Assembly: GCF_002081715.1 (NCBI RefSeq)
Contig: NZ_MUKP01000004.1
Location: forward strand, 62,001-126,000
Source: Nocardia donostiensis
GTDB taxonomy: Bacteria; Actinomycetota; Actinomycetes; Mycobacteriales; Mycobacteriaceae
Length of the DNA stretch: 64,000 nt
Direction: 5' to 3'
In this document: one piece after another, positions 24,437 through 33,865 of the stretch
Layout: each line of letters starts with the position of its first letter
How positions within the stretch are numbered: position 1 is the first letter of the stretch
Program-made: the position numbers and the translations under genes
The notes under the pieces: generated by a model
Told to the model about the DNA's origin: nothing
Databases searched by the model: none
What the model saw: only the letters and a program-made list of their open reading frames with translations

Positions 24437-24721
24437 ATGGAGATCGACCGGACGACAGTCCCCGGCGCCGGGGTGCTGCACCACTTGTGCAGCCGTTCCG
24501 GGGCGCGTTTCGCACTGCTGGTGAAAGCCGATCAGGCCCGTCATCTGCTGGCCTACCGGGACGGCTACGACGAGCCGGTCGTCGATATCGCACTCGAACT
24601 CGACGAGGCAGATCAGGTTGCGCAGCTGCTGCAGAGCCGCTCGGTGCACGAGCGGCTGGCCGATGTACACAACCGGCTGGCCGAACTGGAGCGCCGACTG
24701 GACCACCTCACCGGAAAGTGA
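24437..24721 (+). CDS. KhtT N-domain-like protein without TrkA-C domain
   Basis: 94 residues from the ATG at 24437, preceded by [37 protein letters not shown] matches the N-module of KhtT-type antiporter regulators, also seen in the gene at 21983-22465. After residue 65 it ends in a charged helix ([18 protein letters not shown], probably coiled coil) instead of the ligand-binding TrkA-C domain. It is followed eight bases later by a CBS-pair protein and then by a transporter, so the ligand-sensing part may have been replaced by the CBS protein. That idea is inference. Confidence 0.7.
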   Translation: MEIDRTTVPGAGVLHHLCSRSGARFALLVKADQARHLLAYRDGYDEPVVDIALELDEADQVAQLLQSRSVHERLADVHNRLAELERRLDHLTGK

Positions 24722-24729
24722 GAACCCCG

Positions 24730-25224
24730 ATGAGCACATCCCAGCCCACCACTTGGAGAAGCGCGATGCAAGCACGCGATATCGCGGTGACGGTGCCGAC
24801 CGTGTGGACCAGCGACCCGGTCGCCAAAGCAATGCGGCTGATGGTGGTCGAACGGCTACCCGGACTGATCGTGGTGGACGCTCAGCAGCGTCCGCTGACG
24901 GTATTGCCCGGCACCCAGGTGCTGCGGCTGGCCATCCCCGGTTCCTACCAGAGCGATTCGACGCTGGCTCGCACCATCGACGAGGTGCACGCCGACCTGT
25001 TCTGGCAGGAATCGGGCAGCTACACCGTCGGTGACTGCCTGCCCGAGCGGCCCGCCAAACCGGCCACCGTCGCCCCGGACGCGACACTGCTCGAGATCTC
25101 GACGGTGATGGCGGATAAACACAGTCCCCTGATCGCGGTGGTCGACCGGTCCCACACCCTGCTGGGCGCGATCACCCTGGAACGGCTGCTGGCCAGCTTG
25201 GCGATCGCAGGTCCGGGTGAGTGA
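24730..25224 (+). CDS. CBS-pair domain protein
   Basis: 164 residues from the ATG at 24730. Two CBS repeats, about 15-60 ([33 protein letters not shown]) and about 110-160 ([28 protein letters not shown]). CBS pairs bind adenine nucleotides and regulate transporters and enzymes. No catalytic domain is attached. It lies between the KhtT-N-like gene and the ArsB/NhaD transporter (43 bases to the next start), which is its likely target. Confidence 0.85.
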   Translation: MSTSQPTTWRSAMQARDIAVTVPTVWTSDPVAKAMRLMVVERLPGLIVVDAQQRPLTVLPGTQVLRLAIPGSYQSDSTLARTIDEVHADLFWQESGSYTVGDCLPERPAKPATVAPDATLLEISTVMADKHSPLIAVVDRSHTLLGAITLERLLASLAIAGPGE

Positions 25225-25267
25225 CCACAACCGGCTCCGGACGAGGCCGACGGAAGCGAGCTGAACC

Positions 25268-26551
25268 ATGTCCGCCGCCCTGGCCGTCATCATCTTCGTG
25301 GTCGCGTTCTTCTTCATCGCCACCGAAAAAGCAGACAAAGTGAAAACGGTGCTGATCGCCGCCGGATTGATGGCGGTGCTCGGCCTCGTTCCCGGCGACG
25401 AGGTGTTCTTCTCCCCGCATGAGGGGATCGACTGGAACGTCATCTTCCTGCTGCTCGGCATGATGATCATCGTCGGCGTCGTCAAACACACCGGGTTGTT
25501 CGATTTCCTGGCCATCTGGTCGGCCAAACGCTCCCGGGGCAAACCGTACCGGCTGATGGTGATGCTGATGTTGATCACCGCGGTCGCGTCACCGTTCCTG
25601 GACAACGTCACCATCATCATGCTGGTCGCCCCGGTGACGATCGTGGTGTGCGCCCGGCTCGGTATCGCCGCACAGCCGTTCCTGATCGCCGAAGTACTGG
25701 CCTCCAATATCGGTGGCGCGGCCACCTTGATCGGCGATCCGCCCAACATCATCATCGGCAGCCGGGCCGGGTTGTCGTTCAACGACTTCCTGGTCCATAT
25801 GGCGCCGATCGTCGTGGTGACCTTCCTGCTGTTCGTGCTCGGCACGCGGCTGATGTTCCGGTCGGCGCTGCGCGGGAACTCCAGGTCGATCGAATCGGTG
25901 ATGGCACTGCAGGAGCGGCGCGCGATCCGCGACCCGGCGCTGCTGGTGCGGTCACTGATCGTGCTGGGCGGGGTGGTCGTCGGGTTCGCGCTGCACAGTG
26001 TGCTGCATGTGGCGCCGTCGGTCGTGGCGCTGCTCGGGGCGGGGACGATGGTGCTGGTATCCGGGCTCGATATCGGCGACATCCTGCGTGAGGTCGAGTG
26101 GGCGACGCTGGTGTTCTTCATGGGGTTGTTCGTGATGGTGGCGGGGCTGGTGCACACCGGGGTGATCTCCGCGATCGGCGAAGCGGCCACCTCGGTGCTC
26201 GGCGACAACTATTTCCTGGCCGCGACATCACTGGTGTTCGGGTCGGCGCTGCTGGGCGCTTTCGTCGACAACATCCCCTATACCGCGACGATGGCGCCCG
26301 TGGTCGAAGACCTGGTCGCCGGGACACCGGACCCGCAGACCGGGCAGGGGCTGTGGTGGGCGTTCGCGCTCGGCGCCGATTTCGGCGGCAACGGCACCGC
26401 GGTGGCGGCCAGCGCGAACGTGGTCGCGATCGGGATCGCGAAGCGGGCCGAACAACCGATCACGTTCTGGCAGTTCACCCGGTACGGGATCGTGACCACC
26501 GTGTTCACCACAATCCTGGCCTGGCTGTACGTGTGGCTTCGCTACTTGTGA
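25268..26551 (+). CDS. ArsB/NhaD-type ion transporter
   Basis: 427 residues, about 11-12 membrane segments of the ion transporter superfamily. Characteristic helices: FLLLGMMIIVGVVKHTGLFDFL, ASPFLDNVTIIMLVAP, and GGAATLIGDPPNIIIGS, with a second inverted set LGAFVDNIPYTATMAP and DFGGNGTAVAASANVVAIG. This is typical of NhaD Na+/H+ antiporters and ArsB-like carriers. Given the CPA2 antiporter next door, Na+/H+ exchange is the more likely role. The gene ends five bases from the convergent folD. Confidence 0.88.
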   Translation: MSAALAVIIFVVAFFFIATEKADKVKTVLIAAGLMAVLGLVPGDEVFFSPHEGIDWNVIFLLLGMMIIVGVVKHTGLFDFLAIWSAKRSRGKPYRLMVMLMLITAVASPFLDNVTIIMLVAPVTIVVCARLGIAAQPFLIAEVLASNIGGAATLIGDPPNIIIGSRAGLSFNDFLVHMAPIVVVTFLLFVLGTRLMFRSALRGNSRSIESVMALQERRAIRDPALLVRSLIVLGGVVVGFALHSVLHVAPSVVALLGAGTMVLVSGLDIGDILREVEWATLVFFMGLFVMVAGLVHTGVISAIGEAATSVLGDNYFLAATSLVFGSALLGAFVDNIPYTATMAPVVEDLVAGTPDPQTGQGLWWAFALGADFGGNGTAVAASANVVAIGIAKRAEQPITFWQFTRYGIVTTVFTTILAWLYVWLRYL

Positions 26552-26556
26552 GCGCG

Positions 26557-27411
26557 CTATGCGGTGCGCGCGTTTTCCGCCGCGACGACGACGTGCCGCA
26601 TCAGCAGCGCGGTGGTGACCGGGCCGACGCCGCCGGGCACCGGGCTCAGGGCCGACGCGACGCCGCGGACGGTGTCGACGTCGACGTCGCCGACGATGCC
26701 GCCGTCCGGGGCTTCGTTGGTGCCGACATCGACGACCACCGCGCCGGACCCCACATGTTCACCACTGATCAGGCCGATCCGGCCCGCGGCAGCGACCACT
26801 ACATCGGCAGTGGAGGTGACCGCGGCCAGGTCGGTGGTGCGGGAGTGGCAGACGGTGACGGTCGCGTTGCGGGCGAGCAGTAGCTGGGCCAGCGGTTTGC
26901 CGACCACATTGGAACGCCCGACGACCGCGACATGCTGTCCGCTCAACGGGATCTGGTGATGGGTGAGCAGTTCGACCACCGCTTCGGCGGTGGCCGGAAC
27001 GAAACCGTCGAGGCCGGTGGCGAGCAGACCGAGCGACAGCGGGCTCACCCCGTCGACATCCTTGACGGCGGCGATGGCTGAGCTCACATCGTCCAGATGC
27101 ACCCCCGCGGGCAGCGGGGTCTGCAGCATGATGGCGTCGGTTTCGGGGTCGGCGCTGCGGGTCGACAGCTCGGAACGGATCGTGTCGGCGCTCGCGTCGG
27201 CACCCAAATCGACTGTGTCGCAGTCGATGCCGAGACGTCCCGCCGCTTTACGCAGCGAGTTGACATACCACGCGCTGGCCGGGTCGTCGTTGGCGACGAC
27301 CAGCGAGAGCCGCGGGGCGCGTCCACCGGAGGTGAGGGCGGCGGCGCGTTCGGCGGTGTCGGCATTGATGGCGGCGGCAAGCTCCTTGCCGGTCAGCGAA
27401 ACGGTTTCCAC
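26557..27411 (-). CDS. folD: Bifunctional methylenetetrahydrofolate dehydrogenase / cyclohydrolase
   Basis: 284 residues from the GTG at 27409-27411. It interconverts 5,10-methylene- and 10-formyl-tetrahydrofolate with NADP+. Family motifs: SAWYVNSLRKAAGRLGID (with the catalytic Lys in SLRK), MLQTPLPAG, KDVDGVSPLSLG, GRSNVVGKPLAQLLL and the C-terminal PVPGGVGPVTTALLM. Complete and standard in length. Stand-alone housekeeping gene. Confidence 0.95.
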   Translation of the reverse strand: METVSLTGKELAAAINADTAERAAALTSGGRAPRLSLVVANDDPASAWYVNSLRKAAGRLGIDCDTVDLGADASADTIRSELSTRSADPETDAIMLQTPLPAGVHLDDVSSAIAAVKDVDGVSPLSLGLLATGLDGFVPATAEAVVELLTHHQIPLSGQHVAVVGRSNVVGKPLAQLLLARNATVTVCHSRTTDLAAVTSTADVVVAAAGRIGLISGEHVGSGAVVVDVGTNEAPDGGIVGDVDVDTVRGVASALSPVPGGVGPVTTALLMRHVVVAAENARTA

Positions 27412-27591
27412 GGGATGACACCCTAGCCCCTGACCTCGCGTGGATCGTCGCGGCGGCGTCGGCGGTTCGCCGACGCGCAATTACCAGGTGGCGGGCTCGA
27501 CCGGTCGTATCGTGGTCCCAGCTCGGAAAACGCAACTGTCAGCTGATGTACCGAAAAACCCCGTGTTCCACGTGGAAAGGTGCTGCCTGAA

Positions 27592-28464
27592 GTGAAGATC
27601 TCGAGACATCTGAGAACCCTTGCCGCGGCCGGTTTCACGGCCGCCGCCTTGGCTGGATTCGCCGGCTCCCCCGCCCAGGCCGAACCCGGCACCGACACGC
27701 TCTACCATGCGGCGCTACGCCATTTCGCCGCGGGCAACGACGAAGCCGGTCGCGCCGGGCTGCTCACCTTCGTCGACAACCACCCCGACGACCCCGCAGC
27801 CCTGTCCCAGCAGGCCATCTGGGCCCACTACGCCAACGACCTCCCCGGCTACCTTCACGCCATGACCCGTCTCCGCGCCGTAGACGCGCGGATAGCCGCA
27901 GGCACCGACCAGGTGATCAACGCGGTCCGCGCCGCTGTCGCTACCCTGCCCAATCCCCTTCCGGCCCTGGTCGGCCCGCAGACCGGGATCGTCGTACTCG
28001 GCTACGGTCTGCTCCCCGACGGCTCGCTGCGTCCCGAACTCGTGAACCGCCTCACCGCCGCCTGGATCCAGTCCATCGCGTCCCCGTTCTCGCCGATCGT
28101 CGTCACCGGCGGCAACCCCCGCAACGGCATCACCGAAGCCGAAGCCATGCGTAACTGGCTCGTCGGCCGCGGCGTCCCCGCCGCCCGCATCCATGTGGAG
28201 AACCGGGCCGGGTCCACCGTCATGAACGCCGTGTACAGCACTCACCTCCTCCGCGATATCGGCGCCACCAGCGCCGTCGTGGTGACCTCCCCGAACCACA
28301 TCCGCCGCGCCGTCGCCGATTTCCTCGTCGCGGGCAGCCACGTCGTCGGGGCAACCACCTCCCTCGAACAGTTGGTGTCCCAGCTGCCGCCACCCGACAA
28401 AGCCGCGCAACGTGGGATCTACCTCGACGCCATCCGGACGTTCCAACTCACCTACGGCCACTGA
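27592..28464 (+). CDS. Secreted YdcF/SanA-like (DUF218) protein
   Basis: 290 residues from a GTG at 27592 with GGAAAGG upstream (a GTG at 27580 is in frame). Signal peptide to about residue 27 (AGSPAQAEP), a helical TPR-like segment to about 110, then the DUF218 domain: IVVLGYGLLPDGSLRPELVNR, IVVTGGNPRNG, TEAEAMRNWL, and VENRAGSTVMNAVY. DUF218 proteins act in the envelope in cell-wall or vancomycin-barrier functions; the biochemistry is not settled. A strong terminator follows. Confidence 0.85.
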   Translation: MKISRHLRTLAAAGFTAAALAGFAGSPAQAEPGTDTLYHAALRHFAAGNDEAGRAGLLTFVDNHPDDPAALSQQAIWAHYANDLPGYLHAMTRLRAVDARIAAGTDQVINAVRAAVATLPNPLPALVGPQTGIVVLGYGLLPDGSLRPELVNRLTAAWIQSIASPFSPIVVTGGNPRNGITEAEAMRNWLVGRGVPAARIHVENRAGSTVMNAVYSTHLLRDIGATSAVVVTSPNHIRRAVADFLVAGSHVVGATTSLEQLVSQLPPPDKAAQRGIYLDAIRTFQLTYGH

Positions 28465-28473
28465 CCCGCACCC

Positions 28474-28511
28474 CATCCCGCCTGCCGGTGACCGCGCCGG
28501 TGGGCGGGATG
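28474..28511 (+). terminator. Hairpin terminator after DUF218 gene
   Basis: CATCCCGCC (28474-28482) pairs exactly with 28503-28511. The stem continues inward through two G-T pairs and four G-C pairs to a short loop. It starts 10 bases after the stop at 28464 and is followed by a pyrimidine-rich stretch. Confidence 0.7.
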
Positions 28512-28562
28512 TTCTCTTCAGAGATACCGTCTCCCCGACGTCGGTTATCAATAGGAGCTGCG

Positions 28563-29843
28563 GTGTCGGAAAACGCGTCGACCGGTGAACCGGCCCCCGC
28601 AGCCGGGCAGTTGCGCCGCAGCCTGGGACCGACCGATGCCGTGGTGATCGGGCTGGGCTCGATGATCGGGGCAGGCATCTTCGCCGCACTGGCTCCAGCA
28701 GCCCGGGCGGCGGGGTCGGGGTTGCTGGTCGGGCTGGCCGTCGCGGCCGTGGTCGCCTACTGCAATGCGACCTCCTCGGCGCGGCTGGCCGCACGCTATC
28801 CGGCCTCGGGCGGCACCTACGTCTACGGACGCGAACGGCTCGGCGAGTTCTGGGGATACCTGGCGGGATGGAGTTTCGTAGTCGGTAAGACCGCCTCGTG
28901 CGCGGCGATGGCGTTGACGGTGGGGAGCTATGCCTGGCCCGAGCATGCGCATCCGGTGGCCGCGGCGGCGGTGGTGGCGGTGACCGCGGTCAACTATCGC
29001 GGGGTGCAGAAGTCGGTGGTGGTCACGCGGGTGATCGTGGCGCTCGTGCTCGCCGTGCTCGCTGCGGTGGTAACCGCCGCGTTCGCCTCCGGCGCGGCCG
29101 AGGCCACGCGGCTCGGGTTCGGTGCCGATCTGTCGGTGAGTGGGGTGCTGCAGGCGGCGGGTCTGCTGTTCTTCGCCTTCGCCGGATATGCGCGCATCGC
29201 CACCCTCGGCGAAGAGGTACGCGATCCCGCCCGCACTGTCCCGCGGGCGGTCCCGCTGGCGCTGGGCATCACCCTGGTCGGGTACGCGCTGGTGGCGGTT
29301 GCTGCGCTGGCGGTGATCGGCCCCGACGGGTTGGCCGGCGTGACCGCTCCGTTGACGACGGTGGTGCAGGTTGCCGGGGCCGGCTGGCTGGAACCGGTGG
29401 TCCGCGCCGGGGCCGTGATCGCCGCGCTGGGGTCACTGCTGGCGTTGCTCCTCGGCGTCTCGCGCACCACCCTGGCCATGGCCCGCGACCGGCACCTGCC
29501 CCACGCTCTGGCCGCGGTGCATCCGCGGTTCGGGGTGCCGCACCGCGCTGAACTCGCCATCGGCGTGATCGTCGCCGTTGCCGCGGCGACCACCGACGTC
29601 CGTACCGCGATCGGGTTCTCCTCCTTCGGCGTGCTTCTCTACTACGCCGTCGCCAACGCCGCCGCCGCGACACTGACCCGGGCCGAGGGACGCCCGATAC
29701 GGGCGATCCCTGTGGTCGGGTTGGCCGGGTGCCTGGTACTCGCATCCACCCTGCCCGGGCAATCAGTGGTGGCCGGTGCCGCGATCGTGGCCGCGGGCGC
29801 GCTGATCTACGCGATACGCCGCCGCCTCACGTCACCGGCCTGA
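28563..29843 (+). CDS. APC-family amino acid permease
   Basis: 426 residues from a GTG at 28563 with AGGAG upstream. About 12 membrane segments. The APC signature is seen at the start: DAVVIGLGSMIGAGIFAAL (substrate-binding unwound helix 1), then ARYPASGGTYVYGRERLG and FFAFAGYARIATLGEEVRDP. Imports an amino acid or polyamine at the plasma membrane; substrate not determinable. No regulator is attached. Confidence 0.88.
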   Translation: MSENASTGEPAPAAGQLRRSLGPTDAVVIGLGSMIGAGIFAALAPAARAAGSGLLVGLAVAAVVAYCNATSSARLAARYPASGGTYVYGRERLGEFWGYLAGWSFVVGKTASCAAMALTVGSYAWPEHAHPVAAAAVVAVTAVNYRGVQKSVVVTRVIVALVLAVLAAVVTAAFASGAAEATRLGFGADLSVSGVLQAAGLLFFAFAGYARIATLGEEVRDPARTVPRAVPLALGITLVGYALVAVAALAVIGPDGLAGVTAPLTTVVQVAGAGWLEPVVRAGAVIAALGSLLALLLGVSRTTLAMARDRHLPHALAAVHPRFGVPHRAELAIGVIVAVAAATTDVRTAIGFSSFGVLLYYAVANAAAATLTRAEGRPIRAIPVVGLAGCLVLASTLPGQSVVAGAAIVAAGALIYAIRRRLTSPA

Positions 29844-29924
29844 GCCGGCTGGGACGGTCCTCGGTGAGGAATTCGCGGGCCAGTTCCTCGGTCGACCACA
29901 CCCCAGGGACATCCTCGGCGGCGG

Positions 29925-30317
29925 TCAGCCGATATCGAGCACAGCGCTGAACTCCTCGGCATAGGCGAGGTGGCGCCGCAGCCGGTCGATGCTGTCGCGG
30001 GTCTTGCCCCGGCATTCGCGCAGGAACTCCGTTGCTGCGCTGCGCTGCGCGGCGGTCGCGGTGTCGCCTGCGAGGACATCGAAGGCGTCGAGCAGCTGTT
30101 TCATTTCTGCCAGTGTGAATCCGAGCGGTTTCATCCGGCGGATGACCAGCAACCGCTCCACGTCGGCGGTGGTGTAGAGGCGGAACCCGCCCCCCGACCG
30201 CGCCGAGGGCATGACGAGGCCGACGTCGTCGTAGTGGCGAATCGTCTTGATCGACAATTCGGTCTGCTCGGCGACCTGCCCGATCTGCAGGTATCCGCCC
30301 TCGGTGTCGGTGCTCAT
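29925..30317 (-). CDS. MerR family regulator
   Basis: 130 residues. Winged helix-turn-helix at the N-terminus (YLQIGQVAEQTELSIKTIRHYDDVGLV, then GGGFRLYTTADVERLLVIRRMK), followed by a dimerisation coiled coil. There is no cysteine-rich metal loop, and the C-terminal effector part is short. The start is three bases after the stop of the SulP gene, so the two form an operon. A MerR-type promoter lies upstream of the SulP gene and is the probable site of action. Confidence 0.9.
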   Translation of the reverse strand: MSTDTEGGYLQIGQVAEQTELSIKTIRHYDDVGLVMPSARSGGGFRLYTTADVERLLVIRRMKPLGFTLAEMKQLLDAFDVLAGDTATAAQRSAATEFLRECRGKTRDSIDRLRRHLAYAEEFSAVLDIG

Positions 30318-30320
30318 GGC

Positions 30321-31841
30321 TCAATGGGCACCGGCGAGATGGCCGGAGAGTCGTTCGTGGCGGGCTTCGGAAGCGGGATTGAGACCGATGATCTCCACAT
30401 GTTTCCCCTTCGCGGCGTACTTGGTGGTCACCGCGTCGAGGGTGGCCACGGTGGAAGCGTCCCAGATGTGTGCTTCGGACATGTCGATCACGATATTGTG
30501 CGGATCCCCGAGGTAATCGAATTGGTAGACCAGGTCGTTGCTGGAGGCGAAGAACAACTCTCCGCGCACCTTGTAGACACGGGTGTCGATATCGCCGTCG
30601 TGATCGGTATCGGATTCGTGAACCTTGACCACCTCGGTGAAGTGCGCAACCCGCTGGGCGAAGGCGACCATCGCGGTGAGCACGCCTGCGATGACACCGT
30701 AGGCGAGGTTGTGGGTGGCGACGGTGACCACCACGGTCACCAGCATCACCGTGGTTTCCGCGATCGGCATCCGCCGCAACGTCTTCGGGGCGATGGAATG
30801 CCAGTTCATGGTGCCCACCGACACCATGATCATCACCGCTACCAGCGCGGCCATCGGGATCCGGGCGACCAGCCCGCCCAGGCCGACCACCAGAATCAGC
30901 AGGAACACACCGGCCAGGAACGTCGAGAGCCGGGTGCGGGCACCGGAGACCTTGACGTTGATCATGGTCTGGCCGATCATGGCGCAGCCGCCCATACCGC
31001 CGAACAAGCCGGTGACGATATTGGCCACCCCCTGGCCCCAGCCTTCGCGAGTTTTGTCGGAGTGGCTGTCGGTGATGTCGTCGACGAGTTTGGCGGTCAT
31101 CAACGACTCCAGCAGACCGACCAGCGCCATCGCCAACGCGTACGGGGCGATGATCTGCACTGTGTCCAGCGTCCACGGCACGTCCGGGATGAGCAGCGAC
31201 GGCAGGCTCGACGGCAACTCGCCCTCGTCACCGACATCGGGCACGTGTAACGCGAACGCCATGGTGACCGCGGTGAGCGCCACAATCGCCACCAGCGGTG
31301 CCGGTACCACGGTGGTGAGCTTGGGCAGCAGCACCATGATCGCCAGCCCGGCCGCGACCATCGGGTACACCAGCCACGGCACCCCGAGCAGATGCGGGAC
31401 CTGGGCCAGGAAGATCAGAATCGCCAGGGCGTTGACGAAACCGACCATGACGCTGCGCGGGATGAACCGCATCAACCTGGCCACCCCCACCACACTCAGC
31501 ACGACCTGCAGCAATCCTGCCAGCAGTACCGTCGCTATCAGGTAGTCCAGTCCGTGTTCTCTGACGACCGGAGCGACCACCAGCGCGACCGCACCGGTCG
31601 CGGCGGAGATCATTGCCCGGCGCCCACCGACGAAGGCCAGCGTGACCGCCATGGTGAACGAGGCGAACAACCCCACCCGCGGGTCCACCCCGGCGATGAT
31701 GGAGAACGAGATCGCCTCCGGGATCAACGCCAGCGCCACCACCAAACCGGCCAGCACCTCGATCCGCAACCGCCGCGGGCTGCGCAACGCCGCCCACACC
31801 GACCCCTCGGCATCATCGGGCCGACGAACCGTCGAAACCAT
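30321..31841 (-). CDS. SulP family anion transporter with STAS domain
   Basis: 506 residues from the ATG at 31839-31841 (GGAG five bases upstream; the frame is open further, without membrane sequence). About 10-12 membrane helices. SulP features: [33 protein letters not shown], and [30 protein letters not shown] domain follows at about 420-500 ([37 protein letters not shown]). Probably takes up sulfate, bicarbonate or another small anion. Co-transcribed with the MerR gene. Confidence 0.9.
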   Translation of the reverse strand: MVSTVRRPDDAEGSVWAALRSPRRLRIEVLAGLVVALALIPEAISFSIIAGVDPRVGLFASFTMAVTLAFVGGRRAMISAATGAVALVVAPVVREHGLDYLIATVLLAGLLQVVLSVVGVARLMRFIPRSVMVGFVNALAILIFLAQVPHLLGVPWLVYPMVAAGLAIMVLLPKLTTVVPAPLVAIVALTAVTMAFALHVPDVGDEGELPSSLPSLLIPDVPWTLDTVQIIAPYALAMALVGLLESLMTAKLVDDITDSHSDKTREGWGQGVANIVTGLFGGMGGCAMIGQTMINVKVSGARTRLSTFLAGVFLLILVVGLGGLVARIPMAALVAVMIMVSVGTMNWHSIAPKTLRRMPIAETTVMLVTVVVTVATHNLAYGVIAGVLTAMVAFAQRVAHFTEVVKVHESDTDHDGDIDTRVYKVRGELFFASSNDLVYQFDYLGDPHNIVIDMSEAHIWDASTVATLDAVTTKYAAKGKHVEIIGLNPASEARHERLSGHLAGAH

Positions 31842-32002
31842 CGAAACTCCGTCCACGGATACACGCCCACCGGCGCGGCCGATCGAGCGTAGGCGCCGAC
31901 CAGCAGAAAGTCGAAAGAAGCCGAGCGGACATCGACACAGGGGCTGAATCCATCCGGCCACACTGCCGGGCATCGACGAACAGCAATCGCTCAGCGACCC
32001 GA

Positions 32003-32033
32003 ACACTACCCTCCCGTAAGGGTAGAGTTGCAA
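32003..32033 (-). promoter_or_regulatory. MerR-type promoter with 19-bp spacer and dyad operator
   Basis: On the minus strand TTGCAA (32033-32028) and TAGTGT (32008-32003) are 19 bases apart, the over-long spacing typical of MerR-controlled promoters. Inside lies a perfect dyad, CTACCCT-N6-AGGGTAG (32006-32025). It faces the SulP-MerR operon, giving a leader of roughly 155 bases. It also lies about 60 bases from the divergent SUMF1-like gene. Confidence 0.65.
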
Positions 32034-32085
32034 CTCCGACAGGGTGACCGTGGCACACATCTCATCACCGGTAGATTGACGAGCT

Positions 32086-32760
32086 GTGCAGGAAAGCTCC
32101 GGAAAAATGATCGCCATCCCGCCGGGGCAGGTCACGCTGTCGGACCGGCGGACCCAGCGGAGATGGTCGGTCGCGTTGGATCCCTACGAGATCGCGGCCT
32201 TCCCGGTGACCCAGGAGCTATATGCGCTGGTCACGGGCTCTTCGCCGAGTGTGACCGCCGGGGCGCAGATGCCCGTCGAAAGTGTCTCCTGGTGGGACGC
32301 GGTGCGTTTCTGCAACGCCTTGTCCGAACGCGACGGCCTCACTCCCGCCTACCATGTCGCCGCGGACGGCGAGAACATCCGGTGGGACACCTCCGCCGAC
32401 GGGTACCGGCTGCCCACCGAGGCGGAGTGGGAGCACGCCTGCCGGGCCGGCACAACGGAACCGCGGTACGGGCCGCTCGACGAAATCGCGTGGTACCGCG
32501 CGAACTCCGGCGAGCAGCTCCACGAGGTCGGTGGCAAGCAGCCCAATCCGTGGGGTCTGTACGACATGCTCGGCAACACCTGGGATTGGTGCTGGGATCT
32601 CTACGACCCCGAGGTGTACGGCAGCTATCGCGTACTGCGGGGCGGCGGCTGGTTCGACGAACAGTGGAGCTGCCGCGCCTCCGCTCGCCGCCGCAGCCAC
32701 CCCACCCTACGGATCGATGATGTCGGGTTCCGTCTGGTGCGTTCTGCCGAGCAGTGCTGA
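32086..32760 (+). CDS. SUMF1 / formylglycine-generating-enzyme-like domain protein
   Basis: 224 residues from a GTG at 32086. The FGE-sulfatase fold is visible: PVTQELYALV, PVESVSWWDAVRFCNALS, YRLPTEAEWEHACRAG, GLYDMLGNTWDWCWD and RGGGWFDEQWSCRASARR. In true FGE two Cys near this last motif bind copper; here the first is Asp191 and only Cys196 remains. So it is probably not an active sulfatase-maturing enzyme. It may be an EgtB-like or ligand-binding relative; no sulfatase gene is nearby. Confidence 0.82.
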   Translation: MQESSGKMIAIPPGQVTLSDRRTQRRWSVALDPYEIAAFPVTQELYALVTGSSPSVTAGAQMPVESVSWWDAVRFCNALSERDGLTPAYHVAADGENIRWDTSADGYRLPTEAEWEHACRAGTTEPRYGPLDEIAWYRANSGEQLHEVGGKQPNPWGLYDMLGNTWDWCWDLYDPEVYGSYRVLRGGGWFDEQWSCRASARRRSHPTLRIDDVGFRLVRSAEQC

Positions 32761-32947
32761 CACCATCAGCATCCTCTCCGACCGCGACCGGCTCACCCAT
32801 CTCGATATGACCGCGGGCCTCGGCTGAGATCTCGGACATGGCCGGGGTGGCTCCGAGAGCACGGCGGCTGTCCGGTGCGTACTATCCCGTCGGTTCCGTG
32901 CAAAAAATCGAAGGCAAGCCAGGCAGCGATGTGAACAGACTGGGGTT

Positions 32948-33865
32948 ATGGATTCCTCCGAGATCGAAGTAGTGACTACGTTGCGTGCGGCTGGTTGTGT
33001 GTTCGCCGAGGACGAGGCGCGGCTGCTGATGGATGCGGCCGGGTCGGGGCGGGAGCTCGACGAGTTGGTCCAGCGGCGGGTCGCGGGGACGCCGCTGGAG
33101 TATTTGCTCGGGTGGGTGGAGTTTCATGGGATACGGGTCGGGGTGCGGGCGGGAGTGTTCGTGCCTCGGCAGCGGACGACGTTTCTGGTCGATGAAGCCG
33201 CTGCGCTGGCATCGTTCCGTGTGGGAAAAGCCCTCACTGTGGTTGATTTGTGCTGCGGTTCTGGGGCTTTGGGGCTGGCGCTGCTGGTTTCGCTCCACAA
33301 CACCGACGAGCGCGGCAGACCGGCCGCCGAGTTCGTGGACGGCGCAGTGCGTTCGGGCGCGGACGAATCTCTGGACGAGCAAGGCGGTACGCCGGGCGCG
33401 GTTCCCGCTGTCGAGCTGATTGCCGCCGACATCGACCCCGTCGCCGTCGCCTGCGCCCGCGACAATCTCGCCGTATACGACGCGCAGGTTTATCAGGGGG
33501 ATCTGTTCGAGGCGTTGCCCGAGCGTCTCCAGGGCCGTGTCGACCTGCTGCTCGCCAACACGCCCTATGTTCCGTCGGCGATGATCGCGCGCATGCCACC
33601 GGAAGCCCGCGACCACGAACCGGCCACCGCGCTCGACGGCGGCGGTGACGGGCTCGACATCTTCCGCCGGGTCGCCACCGAAGCCGCTCACTGGCTCGCA
33701 CCCGGCGGTCATCTGCTGGTGGAGATCAGCGAGGGCCAAGCCGAAACAGCGGCCGCCGTCCTCGCCGACCACGCACTCAGCCCGCGGATCGCCCACTCCC
33801 CTGACCGGCACGCCACCATCGCCGTCGGCACGAAACCGCGGACCTATTTCCGTCCGGTGAATTGA
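32948..33865 (+). CDS. PrmC/HemK-related N5-glutamine methyltransferase
   Basis: 305 residues. A short helical N-domain (to about 75) precedes a Rossmann-type methyltransferase domain: SAM-binding VVDLCCGSGALGLALL, acidic strand AADIDPVAVACARDNL, and the catalytic motif LLANTPYVPSAM. PrmC itself has NPPY; this protein has NTPY, like the actinobacterial PrmC-related family of unknown substrate. SAM-dependent methylation of a Gln in a protein is expected. Its 3' end overlaps the convergent SDR gene by 22 bases. Confidence 0.85.
   Translation: MDSSEIEVVTTLRAAGCVFAEDEARLLMDAAGSGRELDELVQRRVAGTPLEYLLGWVEFHGIRVGVRAGVFVPRQRTTFLVDEAAALASFRVGKALTVVDLCCGSGALGLALLVSLHNTDERGRPAAEFVDGAVRSGADESLDEQGGTPGAVPAVELIAADIDPVAVACARDNLAVYDAQVYQGDLFEALPERLQGRVDLLLANTPYVPSAMIARMPPEARDHEPATALDGGGDGLDIFRRVATEAAHWLAPGGHLLVEISEGQAETAAAVLADHALSPRIAHSPDRHATIAVGTKPRTYFRPVN

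Noticed and set aside
29827..31176. 449-codon leftward frame under SulP/MerR
   Set aside because: It overlaps the SulP and MerR genes in another frame; Arg/Gly-rich shadow sequence.
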